DNA of 64,000 nt from Paracoccus sediminicola (GCF_027912835.1 NZ_CP115768.1:2393501-2457500); one strand, 5' to 3'. Shown: positions 9,287 through 18,301, counted from the stretch's first letter. Made by a program: numbers and translations. Notes: generated by a model from the letters alone, not told the origin.

Positions 9287-10107
9287 CGCATATCCTCCGG
9301 TTGTACGAAATCCATGTCCGTGTAATCGACATTATCCCCGGCCATGGCCCAGATGAACGTATAGCTGCCGATCCCGGCTCCGGAATGGATCGACCATGTG
9401 GGCGAGATCACCGCCTGCTCATTCGCCACGAACAGATGCCGCGTCTCCTGCGGTTCGCCCATCAGGTGGAGCACGCGCGATTCAGGGTCCATCCCGTGAT
9501 AAAGATAGGCCTCCATCCGGCGGTCGTGGTGGTGGCTGGGAATGGTGTTCCAGACGGATCCGTCCTCAAGCGTGGTATAGCCAAGCACGAGCTGGCAGCT
9601 TTCCATGACCAGAGGGTGAATGAACTGCCGGATGGTCCGCTTGTTGCTGGTTTCGACCGCCCCGAGCTTGACCTCTTTCGCCTCTTCGACCGTAACCAGG
9701 CGGCAGGGCAGCGCGCGATGCGCGGGTGCCGAGGTAATATAGAATCTTCCATGTCCGGAAAACGTCACCGCGCCCGATCCCATGCCCAGATACAGCACGT
9801 CGCCTTTCTTCATATCCCATGACTGGCCGGCGGCCTCGACCGTGCCGGTGTCGCCAATGTTGACGATGCCCATCTCGCGCCGTTCAAGAAATGTCTCGGT
9901 CCTGGTTTCGTCGATCTTGTCCAGCGTCAGCGTCTTGCCTGCTGGCACCGCACCCCCAAGGGTAAAGCGGTCGTAATGGGTATAAATCAGCCGGATCTCG
10001 CCATCCGCGAACAGTCCCTCTCCAAGAAAGTGACGACGCAATGTTTCGGTGTCCATCGCCTTGGCATGGTCGGGATGGATGGCGTGGCGGGTTTCGACAT
10101 GGGTCAT
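9283..10107 (-). CDS. kduI: 5-dehydro-4-deoxy-D-glucuronate isomerase (KduI)
   Basis: A 274-residue cupin-fold isomerase of the expected length (family about 275-280). It starts THVETRHAIHPDHAKAMDTE and carries the metal-binding PSHHHDRRMEAYLY segment. It converts 5-keto-4-deoxyuronate, made from unsaturated galacturonate released by pectate or oligouronide lyases, into 2,5-diketo-3-deoxygluconate. It lies between the kdgF-like cupin gene (11 bp) and kduD (4-bp overlap). The order cupin-kduI-kduD follows the order of the reactions. Confidence 0.95.
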   Translation of the reverse strand: MTHVETRHAIHPDHAKAMDTETLRRHFLGEGLFADGEIRLIYTHYDRFTLGGAVPAGKTLTLDKIDETRTETFLERREMGIVNIGDTGTVEAAGQSWDMKKGDVLYLGMGSGAVTFSGHGRFYITSAPAHRALPCRLVTVEEAKEVKLGAVETSNKRTIRQFIHPLVMESCQLVLGYTTLEDGSVWNTIPSHHHDRRMEAYLYHGMDPESRVLHLMGEPQETRHLFVANEQAVISPTWSIHSGAGIGSYTFIWAMAGDNVDYTDMDFVQPEDMR

Positions 10108-10118
10108 GAAAACTCCTG

Positions 10119-10400
10119 TTACAGAAAATCGTCGCGACGCGGGGTGAAGTTGTCGATCAACTCTCCCGCTTGCAAACAGACACAGCCATGCTCGGCGCCG
10201 GAGGGAATGACGAAGGCATCCCCCGTGCCGACTTCGAAGCTGCGTCCGTCCTGGGTGAAGCTGAAGCGACCTGATTTGACATAGGTGGACTGCACATGCG
10301 GATGGCTGTGCAGGGCGCCTTCGTCGCCCTTCTCGAAGGCGAAGCTGACAACCATCAGCTCGGGCTCTTGCGCCAGAACGGTTCGGACGGGTTCGCTCAT
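10119..10400 (-). CDS. kdgF: KdgF-like cupin (unsaturated uronate linearisation)
   Basis: A 93-residue single-cupin protein with HSHPHVQSTYVKSG (metal-binding histidines) and the second cupin box IPSGAEHGC. Known KdgF proteins are about 110 residues and speed the ring-opening of 4,5-unsaturated uronates to the linear ketone used by KduI. Size, sequence and position directly upstream of kduI agree. The start at 10400 (MSEPVRTV) has GGAGAC just upstream; the longer frame runs into dctM. Calling it KdgF is inference from family and context. Confidence 0.8.
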   Translation of the reverse strand: MSEPVRTVLAQEPELMVVSFAFEKGDEGALHSHPHVQSTYVKSGRFSFTQDGRSFEVGTGDAFVIPSGAEHGCVCLQAGELIDNFTPRRDDFL

Positions 10401-10410
10401 ATCGGTCTCC

Positions 10411-11691
10411 TTACCGGAAGAGTGAGGGCAGCCACAGCGACAGCGCCGGGACATAGGTCACCAGCAGCAGCGCGACGAACGCGGCGCCATAGAAGGGCCA
10501 GATTGTGCGCATGGCCTGCCAGATACTGATCCGCCCGACGGCACAGCCCACGAACAGCACCGCGCCGACAGGGGGCGTACACAAACCTATGCCCAGATTG
10601 AGCACGAGGATGACGCCGAAATGCACCGGGTCGACACCGAAAGCCTGCGCCACGGGCAGGAAGATCGGCGTGGTGATAACGATCAGCGGCGACATGTCCA
10701 TGAAGGTGCCGAGCACCAGCAACATGACGTTCATCAGCAACAGAATCACAAGCGGGCTGTCAGAGATATTCTGCAGGAACTCGACCAGTTGAGCCGGCAC
10801 GCGAAGATAGGCGAGGAGCCAACCGAAACAGGCCGCGCAGCCGATGACCAGAAGGACCATCGAGGTGGTGCGCACGGCGGCCTTGGTGGCCTCGACGAAC
10901 TCGGCCCAAGGCAGGCTGCGATACACGACTGCGGTGACAAGCAGCGCATAGACCACGGCGATGTTCGAGGATTCCGAGGCGGTGAAGACGCCCGAACGCA
11001 CGCCGCCGAAGATGATGGCGATCAGGATCAGCCCAGGCACGGCCGAGACGAAAAGCTGTCCCATCATGCGGAATCCGGGGAACGGCTCGGTGGGGTAGCC
11101 ATTCTTGCGCGCGACATACCAGGCCGCGGTCATCAGCAGCACTGCCAGCAGAAGGCCCGGCACGATCCCGGCGGTGAACAGATCCGCGATGGACAGACGC
11201 CCGCCCGCAGCAATGGAATAGATGATCATGTTGTGGCTCGGCGGCAGCAGCAGCGCGATGATCGAGCTGGTGACGGTAATGTTCACGGCATAATCGACAT
11301 CATAGCCGCGCTCTTTCATCTGCGGCACCATCAGACCGCCCACGGCACTGGCATCGGCGGCGGCAGAACCGGAAACCCCGCCAAACATCAGCGATGCCAT
11401 GATGTTTACCTGTCCCAGGCCGCCGCGCATATGCCCGACAAGCGATCCTGCCAGGGCCACCAGCCTGCGCGCGATATCGCCGCGAACCATCAGGTCGCCG
11501 GAATAGATGAAGAAGGGAATCGCCATCAGCGCAAAGACGGAAATGCCGGAGTTCAGCCGCTGGAACACCACGACGGGCGGCAGACCCAGATAAAGTACGG
11601 TGAAAAAGCTGGAGGCACCGAGGCAAAAGGCCACCGGCGTGCCGATCAGCAGCAGGCCGACAAAGCTTCCGAAAAGGATCCAGTATTCCAT
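10411..11691 (-). CDS. dctM: TRAP transporter large permease (DctM)
   Basis: A 426-residue membrane protein with about 12 hydrophobic segments, the normal size of the DctM/SiaM subunit. It forms the ion-coupled transport channel with DctQ, taking ligand from the periplasmic DctP. The start MEYWILFGSFVGLLLIG at 11691 sits one base after the dctQ stop. The longer frame would read through dctQ. Downstream is kdgF after 10 bp. In this operon the imported substrate is likely an unsaturated or saturated uronate or oligouronate. Confidence 0.92.
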   Translation of the reverse strand: MEYWILFGSFVGLLLIGTPVAFCLGASSFFTVLYLGLPPVVVFQRLNSGISVFALMAIPFFIYSGDLMVRGDIARRLVALAGSLVGHMRGGLGQVNIMASLMFGGVSGSAAADASAVGGLMVPQMKERGYDVDYAVNITVTSSIIALLLPPSHNMIIYSIAAGGRLSIADLFTAGIVPGLLLAVLLMTAAWYVARKNGYPTEPFPGFRMMGQLFVSAVPGLILIAIIFGGVRSGVFTASESSNIAVVYALLVTAVVYRSLPWAEFVEATKAAVRTTSMVLLVIGCAACFGWLLAYLRVPAQLVEFLQNISDSPLVILLLMNVMLLVLGTFMDMSPLIVITTPIFLPVAQAFGVDPVHFGVILVLNLGIGLCTPPVGAVLFVGCAVGRISIWQAMRTIWPFYGAAFVALLLVTYVPALSLWLPSLFR

Positions 11692-11692
11692 C

Positions 11693-12292
11693 TCAGCGCC
11701 CTCCGCCGCGTGTCGTGTCTTCCAGGATATCCTGTGCCGCGGGACCTTCCGCATGGCCGTCCACCTCGCCATCGGCGGCGTCGTCCATGTCCCCGAAACG
11801 CGAGGTTTTCAGACCGGCTGCACGGCGCAGGATGCGCTCGACGGAGAACAGCACCAGCAGGACGCCCCCGCCGATCAGGGGCGCGAAATCCCAGATCCGC
11901 GATATGTTGAGCCCTGGGATCACCCCGCTTGCCGCCTTCGCCGCAAGCTGCCAGCCGAAAAAGCTCATCCCGAAGCCGAATGCCGTGACCACCAGATCCG
12001 AGAAGCTGTGAAACCACGGACGCCAGCTTTCCGGCATCACCATCAGCCCCACATCGAAGGACAAATGATAGCCCTCCTTCACGCCGACCGCCGCGCCCAG
12101 AAAAATGAACCAGCCCATCAGCATCACGCTGGCCGGCTCTGCCCAGAACAGGCTGAAACCGATGATGTAGCGATAGAAGACCTGCGCAAAGACGAAGGCC
12201 GTCATCAGAACAAGCCCGATCCCGGCGACCCACAATCCCACTCGCGCGATCCAGCCGGTGATATCGGCCATTTTCAGCATGATGCCGCGCAT
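11693..12292 (-). CDS. dctQ: TRAP transporter small permease (DctQ)
   Basis: A 199-residue protein with four hydrophobic segments, as in DctQ subunits, containing the conserved FAQVFYRYIIGFSLFWAEP segment around residues 30-50. It pairs with DctM in the inner membrane. The C-terminal tail is long, charged and poorly conserved. It is separated from dctP by 61 bp that include a strong hairpin, and touches dctM with a 1-bp gap. Confidence 0.9.
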   Translation of the reverse strand: MRGIMLKMADITGWIARVGLWVAGIGLVLMTAFVFAQVFYRYIIGFSLFWAEPASVMLMGWFIFLGAAVGVKEGYHLSFDVGLMVMPESWRPWFHSFSDLVVTAFGFGMSFFGWQLAAKAASGVIPGLNISRIWDFAPLIGGGVLLVLFSVERILRRAAGLKTSRFGDMDDAADGEVDGHAEGPAAQDILEDTTRGGGR

Positions 12293-12315
12293 ATCCTGAC
12301 CTCCCGAACAGGAAT

Positions 12316-12341
12316 GGCCGCCCGCGCCGAGGCGGGCGGCC
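12316..12341. other. GC hairpin between dctP and dctQ
   Basis: A perfect 10-bp inverted repeat, GGCCGCCCGC (12316-12325) with GCGGGCGGCC (12332-12341), and a 6-base loop. On the transcribed strand no U-run follows, so it is not a standard intrinsic terminator. Such hairpins behind binding-protein genes often protect the upstream mRNA or attenuate read-through. Confidence 0.75.
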
Positions 12342-12353
12342 GGTTTCTTGTCG

Positions 12354-13340
12354 CTATTCGGTGGCCTGGATCCGCTCGATCAGCTCCTTCGCCTCGGGCG
12401 TGGTCGCATATTTCTCATAGACCGGCGCCATGGCTTCGATGAACGGGGTCTTGTCGATGCTCTCGACGATCTCCGAACCACCTGCAATGACAGCCTCTTT
12501 CGACGCCGCCTCCTGCTCGGCCCATAATTCACGCTCGACGGTTTCCGAGTTCTCGGCTGCGGCGCGAATGATCTCCTGATCCTCGGCTGACAGGCCATCC
12601 CAGGTCGATTTCGACATGGCTACGATTTCGGGGACCATCAGGTGCTGATCAAGCGTGAAATACTTGGCAACCTCGGAATGCCCCGAGCTGTCATAGCTGG
12701 GATAGTTGTTCTCGGCCCCGTCGATGACGCCGGTCTGGATCGCCGAATAGACCTCGCCATAGGGCATCGGAGTCGCGTTGGCGCCAAGCGCATCCATCAT
12801 GTCGACGAAAACATCGTTCTGCATGACACGGAACTTCATGCCTTCCAGATCGTCAATCGACTCGATCGGCTTCTGCGAGTTGTAGAAGCTGCGCGAACCG
12901 GCGTCATAATAAGCCAGCGTGATCAGGTCGTGTTCGGCAATGGCGTCGGCCAGCTCGTCGCCGATCGGACCGTCAACGACGTTATACATATGCTGCTGAT
13001 CGCGGAACAGATAGGGCAGCGAGAAGAGCTGCGTTTCCGGTACGATGTCGTTGAAGGTGCCGAGCGTCGCACGGACCATGTCAATCACCCCGAACTGGGT
13101 CTGCTCGATCGTGTCCTTTTCCTCACCAAGCTGCGACGAGGGGAACACTTCGATGCAGATGCGCCCGTCGGTCTTTTCCTTGACCTCTTCGGCCATCGCT
13201 TTCACCGCCTCGACGGTTGGGTAGCCTTCGGGATGCGTGTCGGATGACCGCAGCGTGGTTTCGCATTCTTGCGCCGCCGCAGCAGAGACCATCGCGGCAG
13301 AGACCATCAGCCCTGCGAGTGTGGTGTTGAGAAGCTTCAT
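12354..13340 (-). CDS. dctP: TRAP transporter solute-binding protein (DctP)
   Basis: A 328-residue periplasmic protein with a signal peptide ([23 protein letters not shown]). It has the DctP-family arginine region [19 protein letters not shown], where the arginine usually binds the ligand carboxylate. The [13 protein letters not shown] and [19 protein letters not shown] motifs are also typical. It captures an organic acid, probably a uronate given the flanking uxaC and kdu genes. It lies 21 bp after uxaC and is followed by the hairpin and dctQM. Confidence 0.93.
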   Translation of the reverse strand: MKLLNTTLAGLMVSAAMVSAAAAQECETTLRSSDTHPEGYPTVEAVKAMAEEVKEKTDGRICIEVFPSSQLGEEKDTIEQTQFGVIDMVRATLGTFNDIVPETQLFSLPYLFRDQQHMYNVVDGPIGDELADAIAEHDLITLAYYDAGSRSFYNSQKPIESIDDLEGMKFRVMQNDVFVDMMDALGANATPMPYGEVYSAIQTGVIDGAENNYPSYDSSGHSEVAKYFTLDQHLMVPEIVAMSKSTWDGLSAEDQEIIRAAAENSETVERELWAEQEAASKEAVIAGGSEIVESIDKTPFIEAMAPVYEKYATTPEAKELIERIQATE

Positions 13341-13361
13341 ATTTTCCTCCCTGTCAGAAGC

Positions 13362-14768
13362 TCAGAGTTTATAGGCCCGCTTCGCCAGCCCGTAGGTCAG
13401 CTCATGGGCCAGTTCATGCGCCTCATTTTCGGCCAGACGACCTGTGACAACCAATGTTGCCAGATAGGCGCAGTCTACACGCCGGGCGACGTCATGCCGC
13501 GCGGGAATAGAACAGAATGCACGTGTATCGTCGTTGAAGCCGACGGTGTTATAGAAGCCGGCCGTTTCAGTGGTCATTTCACGGAAACGGCGCATGCCTT
13601 CGGCGCTGTCATGGAACCACCATGCCGGGCCAAGCCGCAGACAAGGCCAGGCACCCGCCAGCGGTGCAAGCTCGCGGGAATAAGATGTTTCATCAAGTGT
13701 GAACAAGATGACCGTCAGGTCGGGCTCCATTCCGACGGCGTTCAGCAGGGGCGAAAGCGCGGCGACATAATCTGTCCGCCCCGGAATATCGAAGCCCTTG
13801 TCACGGCCATGACGCGCCAGAACGCCGATATTATGGTTTCGGCGCGATCCCGGATGAATCTGAAGGACCAACCCGTCATCAAGGCTCATTCGGGCCATTT
13901 CGGTCAGCATGTGGCCTCGGAACGCGTCGGCCTCTTCTTCTGTGCAAGCGCCTTTCAGGGCCTTATCGAACAGCGCCTCTGCGTCGGCCTGCGGCAGATT
14001 CTCTGTGCGGGCGCTGCTGTGACCGTGATCGGAGGAGGTTGCACCGAACTCCTTGAAATAAGCGCGGCGGGCGCGATGCGCATCAAGATAGCCTGCCCAT
14101 TTTGTGGTGTCGAAACCGGTCTGTTCGCCCATCAGGGCAATATTTTCCGCGAAACCGGCCATTTCAGGGTCAATGACGCCATCCGGACGATATGCGGTGA
14201 TGACGCGCCCGTCCCAGTCGGAGTCACGTATCATCCGGTGCCAGCGAAGATCGTCCGTTGCCGGTTCGGTCGTGGAAATCGCCTCGATATTGAAGCGCTC
14301 GAACAGGGCGCGGGGGCGGAACTCAGGTTTGCTCAGGCAATCGGCGATATGGTCGTAATACCAGTCAGCGGTCTCTGCCGATAAATGCCTGTCTATGCCG
14401 AATACGTTCTGAAAGCTGTGATCCAGCCAGAGCCGCGAAGGCGTGCCGCGGAACAGGTGGTAATTGCTGGCAAACAGACGCCAGATCTTCCGCCCGTCGG
14501 TTTCGGTCGAGCCGCCATCGGCGCGTGGCACACCAAGATCAGTCATTTTCACGCCCTGCGATACCAGCATGCGGAACACATAATGGTCGGGGGTAACCAT
14601 AAGCTGCGCCGGATCGGCGAATGCGGCGTCTTCGGCATACCAGCGAGGGTCGGTATGTCCGTGAGGGCTGATGATCGGAAGATCCCGTACTTCGTCATAG
14701 AGGGCGCGCGCCAATGTGCGGCCCGCTATATCCGCCGGAAACAATCGGTCGTCATTCAGAAGCGCCAT
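13362..14768 (-). CDS. uxaC: Glucuronate isomerase (UxaC)
   Basis: A 468-residue amidohydrolase-fold isomerase at the family's usual length. The metal-binding SPHGHTDPRWYAED motif lies at about residues 34-47. Phrases such as HTxNIGV-like HNIGVLARHGRDKGFD and PARHDVARRVDCAYLA are characteristic. It interconverts D-glucuronate/fructuronate and D-galacturonate/tagaturonate. It is the first gene of the minus-strand operon, with a GGGAGGATC ribosome site. The remaining steps (UxaB, UxaA, KdgK, KdgA) are not in the window and must be supplied elsewhere. Confidence 0.95.
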   Translation of the reverse strand: MALLNDDRLFPADIAGRTLARALYDEVRDLPIISPHGHTDPRWYAEDAAFADPAQLMVTPDHYVFRMLVSQGVKMTDLGVPRADGGSTETDGRKIWRLFASNYHLFRGTPSRLWLDHSFQNVFGIDRHLSAETADWYYDHIADCLSKPEFRPRALFERFNIEAISTTEPATDDLRWHRMIRDSDWDGRVITAYRPDGVIDPEMAGFAENIALMGEQTGFDTTKWAGYLDAHRARRAYFKEFGATSSDHGHSSARTENLPQADAEALFDKALKGACTEEEADAFRGHMLTEMARMSLDDGLVLQIHPGSRRNHNIGVLARHGRDKGFDIPGRTDYVAALSPLLNAVGMEPDLTVILFTLDETSYSRELAPLAGAWPCLRLGPAWWFHDSAEGMRRFREMTTETAGFYNTVGFNDDTRAFCSIPARHDVARRVDCAYLATLVVTGRLAENEAHELAHELTYGLAKRAYKL

Positions 14769-14863
14769 TGATGATCCTCCCGAATCGTCTTGCCACTCAT
14801 CTAATCGTCTAATATGCTAGTTAACCAGTTGCGTCAATCATAAGTGGCAGTTAGGGGTGTGGG
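14769..14863. promoter_or_regulatory. Divergent promoter region with candidate GntR sites
   Basis: A 95-bp region between uxaC and the GntR gene, AT-rich compared with its surroundings. An interrupted inverted repeat, TGCCACTCAT (14791-14800) and ATAAGTGGCA (14840-14849), matches at 9 of 10 positions. Between them run near-repeats TCTAATCG, TCTAATAT, GCTAGTTA with an 8-bp period. These are the best candidates for operators of the adjacent regulator. Confidence 0.45.
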
Positions 14864-15571
14864 ATGACGAAGTCTGAAAATTCGATTGCCGCGTCATTGC
14901 CTTCTCTGGCCTCAATGCAGGCGCGCACAGTGACCGATCAGGTTTATGATGTTCTATATGAGCAGGTGATTAATCTGACCCTGCGTCCGGGCGCCAAGCT
15001 TTCAGAGGCCGAGGTTGCGGCCCGGATGGGCGTCTCCCGCCAACCGGTGCGTGATGCGTTTTTCAGGTTGTCGCGGCAGGGCTTCATACAGATCCGGCCT
15101 CAGCGTGCCACGACGGTCACGCCGATTTCCGAGGAGGCGATCCGTCAGGCCCATTTCATACGCCTTGCTCTGGAAACTGCGTGCCTTCAGAAGGCTGCCC
15201 TGTGTCTGAATACCGAGCAGCATGATGCTTTGGATCAGTTAATCTCACGCCAGCAGACCGCTCTGGAAGGCGGCAATCGTGACGGTTTCCACAAGCTGGA
15301 TGAACAGTTTCATCACGATATTTGTGCCTATGCAGGGTTGGATTTCGTCTGGACACTTGTCCGTGACAACAAGGGGCATATGGACCGCGCGCGCTACACG
15401 TCGCTTTCCTATAATGCCTGGAACGCGATGACGGAGCATCGCGACATCCTTCGTGCGCTGCGCGAACGTGACCCCGACGCAGCTGTCATCGCGATCAAGC
15501 GGCATCTCGACCGTATCGACGATACGCTGGAGAAGTTGCGCGAAGAGCAGCCCGAAATTCTTGGCCGATAA
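14864..15571 (+). CDS. GntR/FadR-family transcriptional regulator (FCD domain)
   Basis: A 235-residue regulator. The N-terminal winged helix includes LTLRPGAKLSEAEVAARMGVSRQPVRDAFFRL (about residues 36-67), the standard GntR DNA-binding signature. The C-terminal all-helical FCD domain has metal-site histidines in LDEQFHHDIC and RDILRALRERDPDAAVIAIKRHL. It is divergent from the uronate operon and probably represses it until a uronate or ketodeoxygluconate binds. The exact effector is inferred from neighbours only. Confidence 0.9.
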   Translation: MTKSENSIAASLPSLASMQARTVTDQVYDVLYEQVINLTLRPGAKLSEAEVAARMGVSRQPVRDAFFRLSRQGFIQIRPQRATTVTPISEEAIRQAHFIRLALETACLQKAALCLNTEQHDALDQLISRQQTALEGGNRDGFHKLDEQFHHDICAYAGLDFVWTLVRDNKGHMDRARYTSLSYNAWNAMTEHRDILRALRERDPDAAVIAIKRHLDRIDDTLEKLREEQPEILGR

Positions 15572-15657
15572 TAATCTTCTGCCAAATCCTCTGCTGCCGA
15601 TGTAGTTTCGCCGAGCCTTCGAGGAACTCGAAAAAGGAAACCCGGCTGGCGCTGCTT

Positions 15658-15738
15658 GGCTCCGTTGCAGACATTTCCAGCGACGGCAGTCGCCCCTTCG
15701 CGGGACGGAGTCATTATGCGAGACGCTTTTCGATGAAG
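15658..15738. repeat. 81-bp inverted repeat, right copy
   Basis: The inverted partner of 8463-8543 (78/81 identical). It begins about 85 bp after the GntR stop and runs directly into the coding sequence of a truncated TonB-dependent receptor, so its outer edge marks an old rearrangement junction. A 15-base piece of the same sequence, ACGGAGTCATGATGC, recurs at 16230-16244. Confidence 0.9.
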
Positions 15739-16134
15739 GGCGGAGAACTCGAGGCGAGCTATCTGCGCGGAGACTGGCAATTCGGTGCTGCCATATCAGT
15801 GGTGGACGGGGTGGATCAGGATGATCAGATCCTCAACAGCTTGCCCAATGACCGCGCCGTGTTGTCGACAAGCTGGCACGCCTCCGAGAGCTGGAAGATC
15901 GGCGCTCGCAGCATTCTGTCAAAGGGTCGCGACAAGCCCGACGGCTCGCGCCGGGTCGGCTATGGCGTCCATGACATCTACGCGATCTGGGCACCGGCGG
16001 GCGGCGCGCTTGAAGGGATACGGGTCAATTTGGGCGTGGATAACTTAACCGGCCGCGACTATACCCCGGCCACCTATCAGACCGGCCCGGCGCCTGGCCG
16101 AAACTATAAAATCCTGCTGAGCCGGCATTTCTGA
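15733..16134 (+). pseudogene. TonB-dependent receptor, C-terminal fragment only
   Basis: About 130 codons encode the last beta-strands of an outer-membrane TonB-dependent receptor. They include GGELEASYLRGDWQFGAAIS, GARSILSKGRDKPDG, VNLGVDNLTGRDYTP and the terminal aromatic residue in LLSRHF, as outer-membrane barrels require. The plug domain and most of the barrel (typically over 500 residues) are missing. The fragment starts at the edge of the 81-bp repeat, so the insertion or rearrangement removed the 5' part. It resembles heme/siderophore receptors, but the ligand cannot be told. Confidence 0.82.
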
Positions 16135-16157
16135 ACTGCAATTCTGTAGCATCGCGT

Positions 16158-16189
16158 ATCGGCGCCGAAAACTTCGTTTTGGCGCCGAT
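16158..16189 (+). terminator. Hairpin after TonB receptor remnant
   Basis: ATCGGCGCC (16158-16166) pairs perfectly with GGCGCCGAT (16181-16189), and AAAAC/GTTTT pair inside the loop. It sits 23 bp after the receptor stop. No long T-run follows, so termination is probable but not certain. Confidence 0.55.
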
Positions 16190-16277
16190 CCTGCTTGGTC
16201 ATTCGGTGCGAAACAGCGTCTCCGGCGTTACGGAGTCATGATGCTGGAAACCTGAACGGGCGAGCCTCTGCCGCTTC

Positions 16278-17297
16278 TCAGCCTGTGAAGAAATGGATGC
16301 CCCCGACGACGAAGACGCCGAGGAAGATGGTTTCGGCAACGATGAGCGCAATGGCACCGCCGCCGACCTCGAACATCTTCTTGAGCGAGGTCTTGATGCC
16401 GACGGCGGCGATCGAGATCAGCAGCGCCCAGCGGGACAGGCTCCCGGCCAGATCGGCCACCGTCGCCGGGATCAGCCCCAGCGAGTTCACCGCGGCCAGG
16501 ATCAGGAAACCCACCACGAAGCCCGGCAGCAAGGGCGGGGACGAGCCGCCCGCATCGGTGTCGGCCAGACCCTTCGCGCGGATCGCCAGCGAGAAGACCA
16601 GCACCACCGGGGCCAGCATCGAGACCCGGATCAGCTTGACCAGCGTCGCCGTCTCGCCGGTCTCGATGCCGACCGAGAACCCCGCCCCGACGACCTGCGC
16701 CACGTCATGGATGGTGCCGCCCAGGAACACGCCCGAATCCCGCGCCGAGAAGCCGAAGAGCTGCGACAGCATCGGATAGACCACCATCGCCACCGTCGAC
16801 AGCACCGTCACCGACAGCACGGTGAAGACGAGGTCGCGCTCGGATTTTTCGTGTTTGGGCAGCACCGAGGCAATTGCCATCGCCGCCGAGGCCCCGCAGA
16901 TCGCCACGGAGCCGCCGGTCAGCAGCGCAAAGCGCCAGGCCCGTCCGACGAAACGGCTGGCCAGCAGGGCGAACAGGATGGTGAACACGACGCCGAGGAT
17001 CACCAGCAGAATCGCCGGGCCGCCCAGGTCAGCCAGCATGTCGACGCTGATCCGCGCCCCCAGCAGCGCCACACCCAGCCGCAGCACGGTGCGAGCGGTG
17101 AAGGCGATGCCGGGCTCGGTCCGGGTGCCGTCCTCGGCCAGGAAGTTCAGCGACAGGCCCAGCAGAAGCGCCAGCAGCATTGCCGGCGCACCATAGTGGT
17201 CCGACAGGAACTGCGCCGTCACCGCCACCAGCACCGCCACCGCGAAGCCGGGAAGGTAAGAGCTCAGATCGGCGCGCGCAGGAAGGGATTTCAGCAT
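16278..17297 (-). CDS. YeiH family putative sulfate/sulfite export transporter (UPF0324)
   Basis: A 339-residue inner-membrane protein with about 10 hydrophobic segments, matching the YeiH/UPF0324 family in length. Recognisable blocks are LLALLLGLSLNFL, RTVLRLGVALLGARIS, GGSVAICGASAAMAIASVLP and SGVFLGGTIHDVAQVVGAG. The family has been linked to export of sulfite/sulfate or sulfonate-derived ions, but direct evidence is thin. No sulfur genes lie nearby, and it stands alone between the receptor remnant and iolB. Confidence 0.88.
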   Translation of the reverse strand: MLKSLPARADLSSYLPGFAVAVLVAVTAQFLSDHYGAPAMLLALLLGLSLNFLAEDGTRTEPGIAFTARTVLRLGVALLGARISVDMLADLGGPAILLVILGVVFTILFALLASRFVGRAWRFALLTGGSVAICGASAAMAIASVLPKHEKSERDLVFTVLSVTVLSTVAMVVYPMLSQLFGFSARDSGVFLGGTIHDVAQVVGAGFSVGIETGETATLVKLIRVSMLAPVVLVFSLAIRAKGLADTDAGGSSPPLLPGFVVGFLILAAVNSLGLIPATVADLAGSLSRWALLISIAAVGIKTSLKKMFEVGGGAIALIVAETIFLGVFVVGGIHFFTG

Positions 17298-17500
17298 GAA
17301 TCGAAACCGCCACAGGAAGGAATGTCGTCGCGCCCCCCTGCCATGTCAGGCCCCGCCGTTCCAGTCCCGGCAGGCGCCGCCGCCCATCGGGGCTGCGGAC
17401 CGGCTTATGCCGCGCATTTCCGCGGGCGCATCTCCGAGGCGTCTGTGCCGGTCACAACAGCGGGCTTTTTCTTCGCGGCGCGGCGCGAGGGCTCGCCCCG

Positions 17501-18301
17501 CTACTGGTTCATGATCCATTCGACCTCCGGTGCGGGAACGAAGCGCCAGTTGCGGCGGGGTCCCGCCATGACATTAAGGTAATACATTTCGAAGCCATAG
17601 GGGGCTCCGCAGGGGTGATGGCCTCGGGGGACGCAGACGACATCGCCATCCTTCACTGCCATGGTCTCGTCCAGCGCGCCGTCATCGGTGTAAACGCGCT
17701 GGATCGCCCAGCCATTGCTGGGGTTGAGCCGGTGGTAATAGGTTTCCTCCAGATAGGTAATGCGGGGGAAATCGTCCTCATCGTGGCGGTGGCTGGGATA
17801 GCTCGACCAGTGGCCGGCGGGTGTGAAGACTTCGGTCACCAGCAGGCTGTCGGCATGGTCCTGATCCTCCATCGCAATATTGTTGATATGGCGGGTATTC
17901 GTGCCCTTTCCGCGCTCGGTCAGGGTGATGCCGTCCGGGCCGATCCGACGCGCCTCATGACCACCCTTCCCCGGTGCGGAGCAGACAGCGATCACGCAAT
18001 CGGTGGTCGCTTCAGCCTGCCATTGCTGGCCATTCGGCACGTAGAGGGAATGCGGCGGGCTCTTTTCGAAGACATCCATCCGGTCGCCCAATTCGCCCCA
18101 GTCCTGCCCGGCGGCGTGGAAGCGCGCGCGGCCCTCGACCATGACCAGAATCACCTCGCGTTCGCCGGTTTTCTCCGCCGCCCGGTCGCCTGCGCGAAGG
18201 CGGTAGAGCGAGAAGCCGACATAGCGCCAGCCGGCGTTGTCAGGGGTGATACGATGCACCTCGCCGCGGCTGCCGAAGGGTTTGCGAAGAAGATGGCTCA
18301 T
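17501..18301 (-). CDS. iolB: 5-deoxy-glucuronate isomerase (IolB)
   Basis: A 266-residue bicupin isomerase converting 5-deoxy-glucuronate to 2-deoxy-5-keto-gluconate in myo-inositol breakdown. Typical features are the metal-site SSYPSHRHDEDDFPRITYLEE, TYYHRLNP and the C-terminal GHHPCGAPYGFEMYYLNVMAG. The start at 18301 (MSHLLRKPFG) is preceded by AAGGAAAA. It is the last gene of the iol run; 164 bp separate it from iolE, where a separate promoter is possible but not obvious. Confidence 0.95.
   Translation of the reverse strand: MSHLLRKPFGSRGEVHRITPDNAGWRYVGFSLYRLRAGDRAAEKTGEREVILVMVEGRARFHAAGQDWGELGDRMDVFEKSPPHSLYVPNGQQWQAEATTDCVIAVCSAPGKGGHEARRIGPDGITLTERGKGTNTRHINNIAMEDQDHADSLLVTEVFTPAGHWSSYPSHRHDEDDFPRITYLEETYYHRLNPSNGWAIQRVYTDDGALDETMAVKDGDVVCVPRGHHPCGAPYGFEMYYLNVMAGPRRNWRFVPAPEVEWIMNQ

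Noticed and set aside
10621..11910. 429-codon plus-strand frame opposite the TRAP permease gene, and the similar one at 16293-17582 opposite yeiH
   Set aside because: His-, Asp- and Gln-rich translations are what antisense of membrane-protein genes gives; no ribosome site or domain.
12316..12341. Intrinsic terminator after dctP
   Set aside because: The stem is strong but no U-run follows on the transcribed strand, and dctQ starts close by in the same operon.
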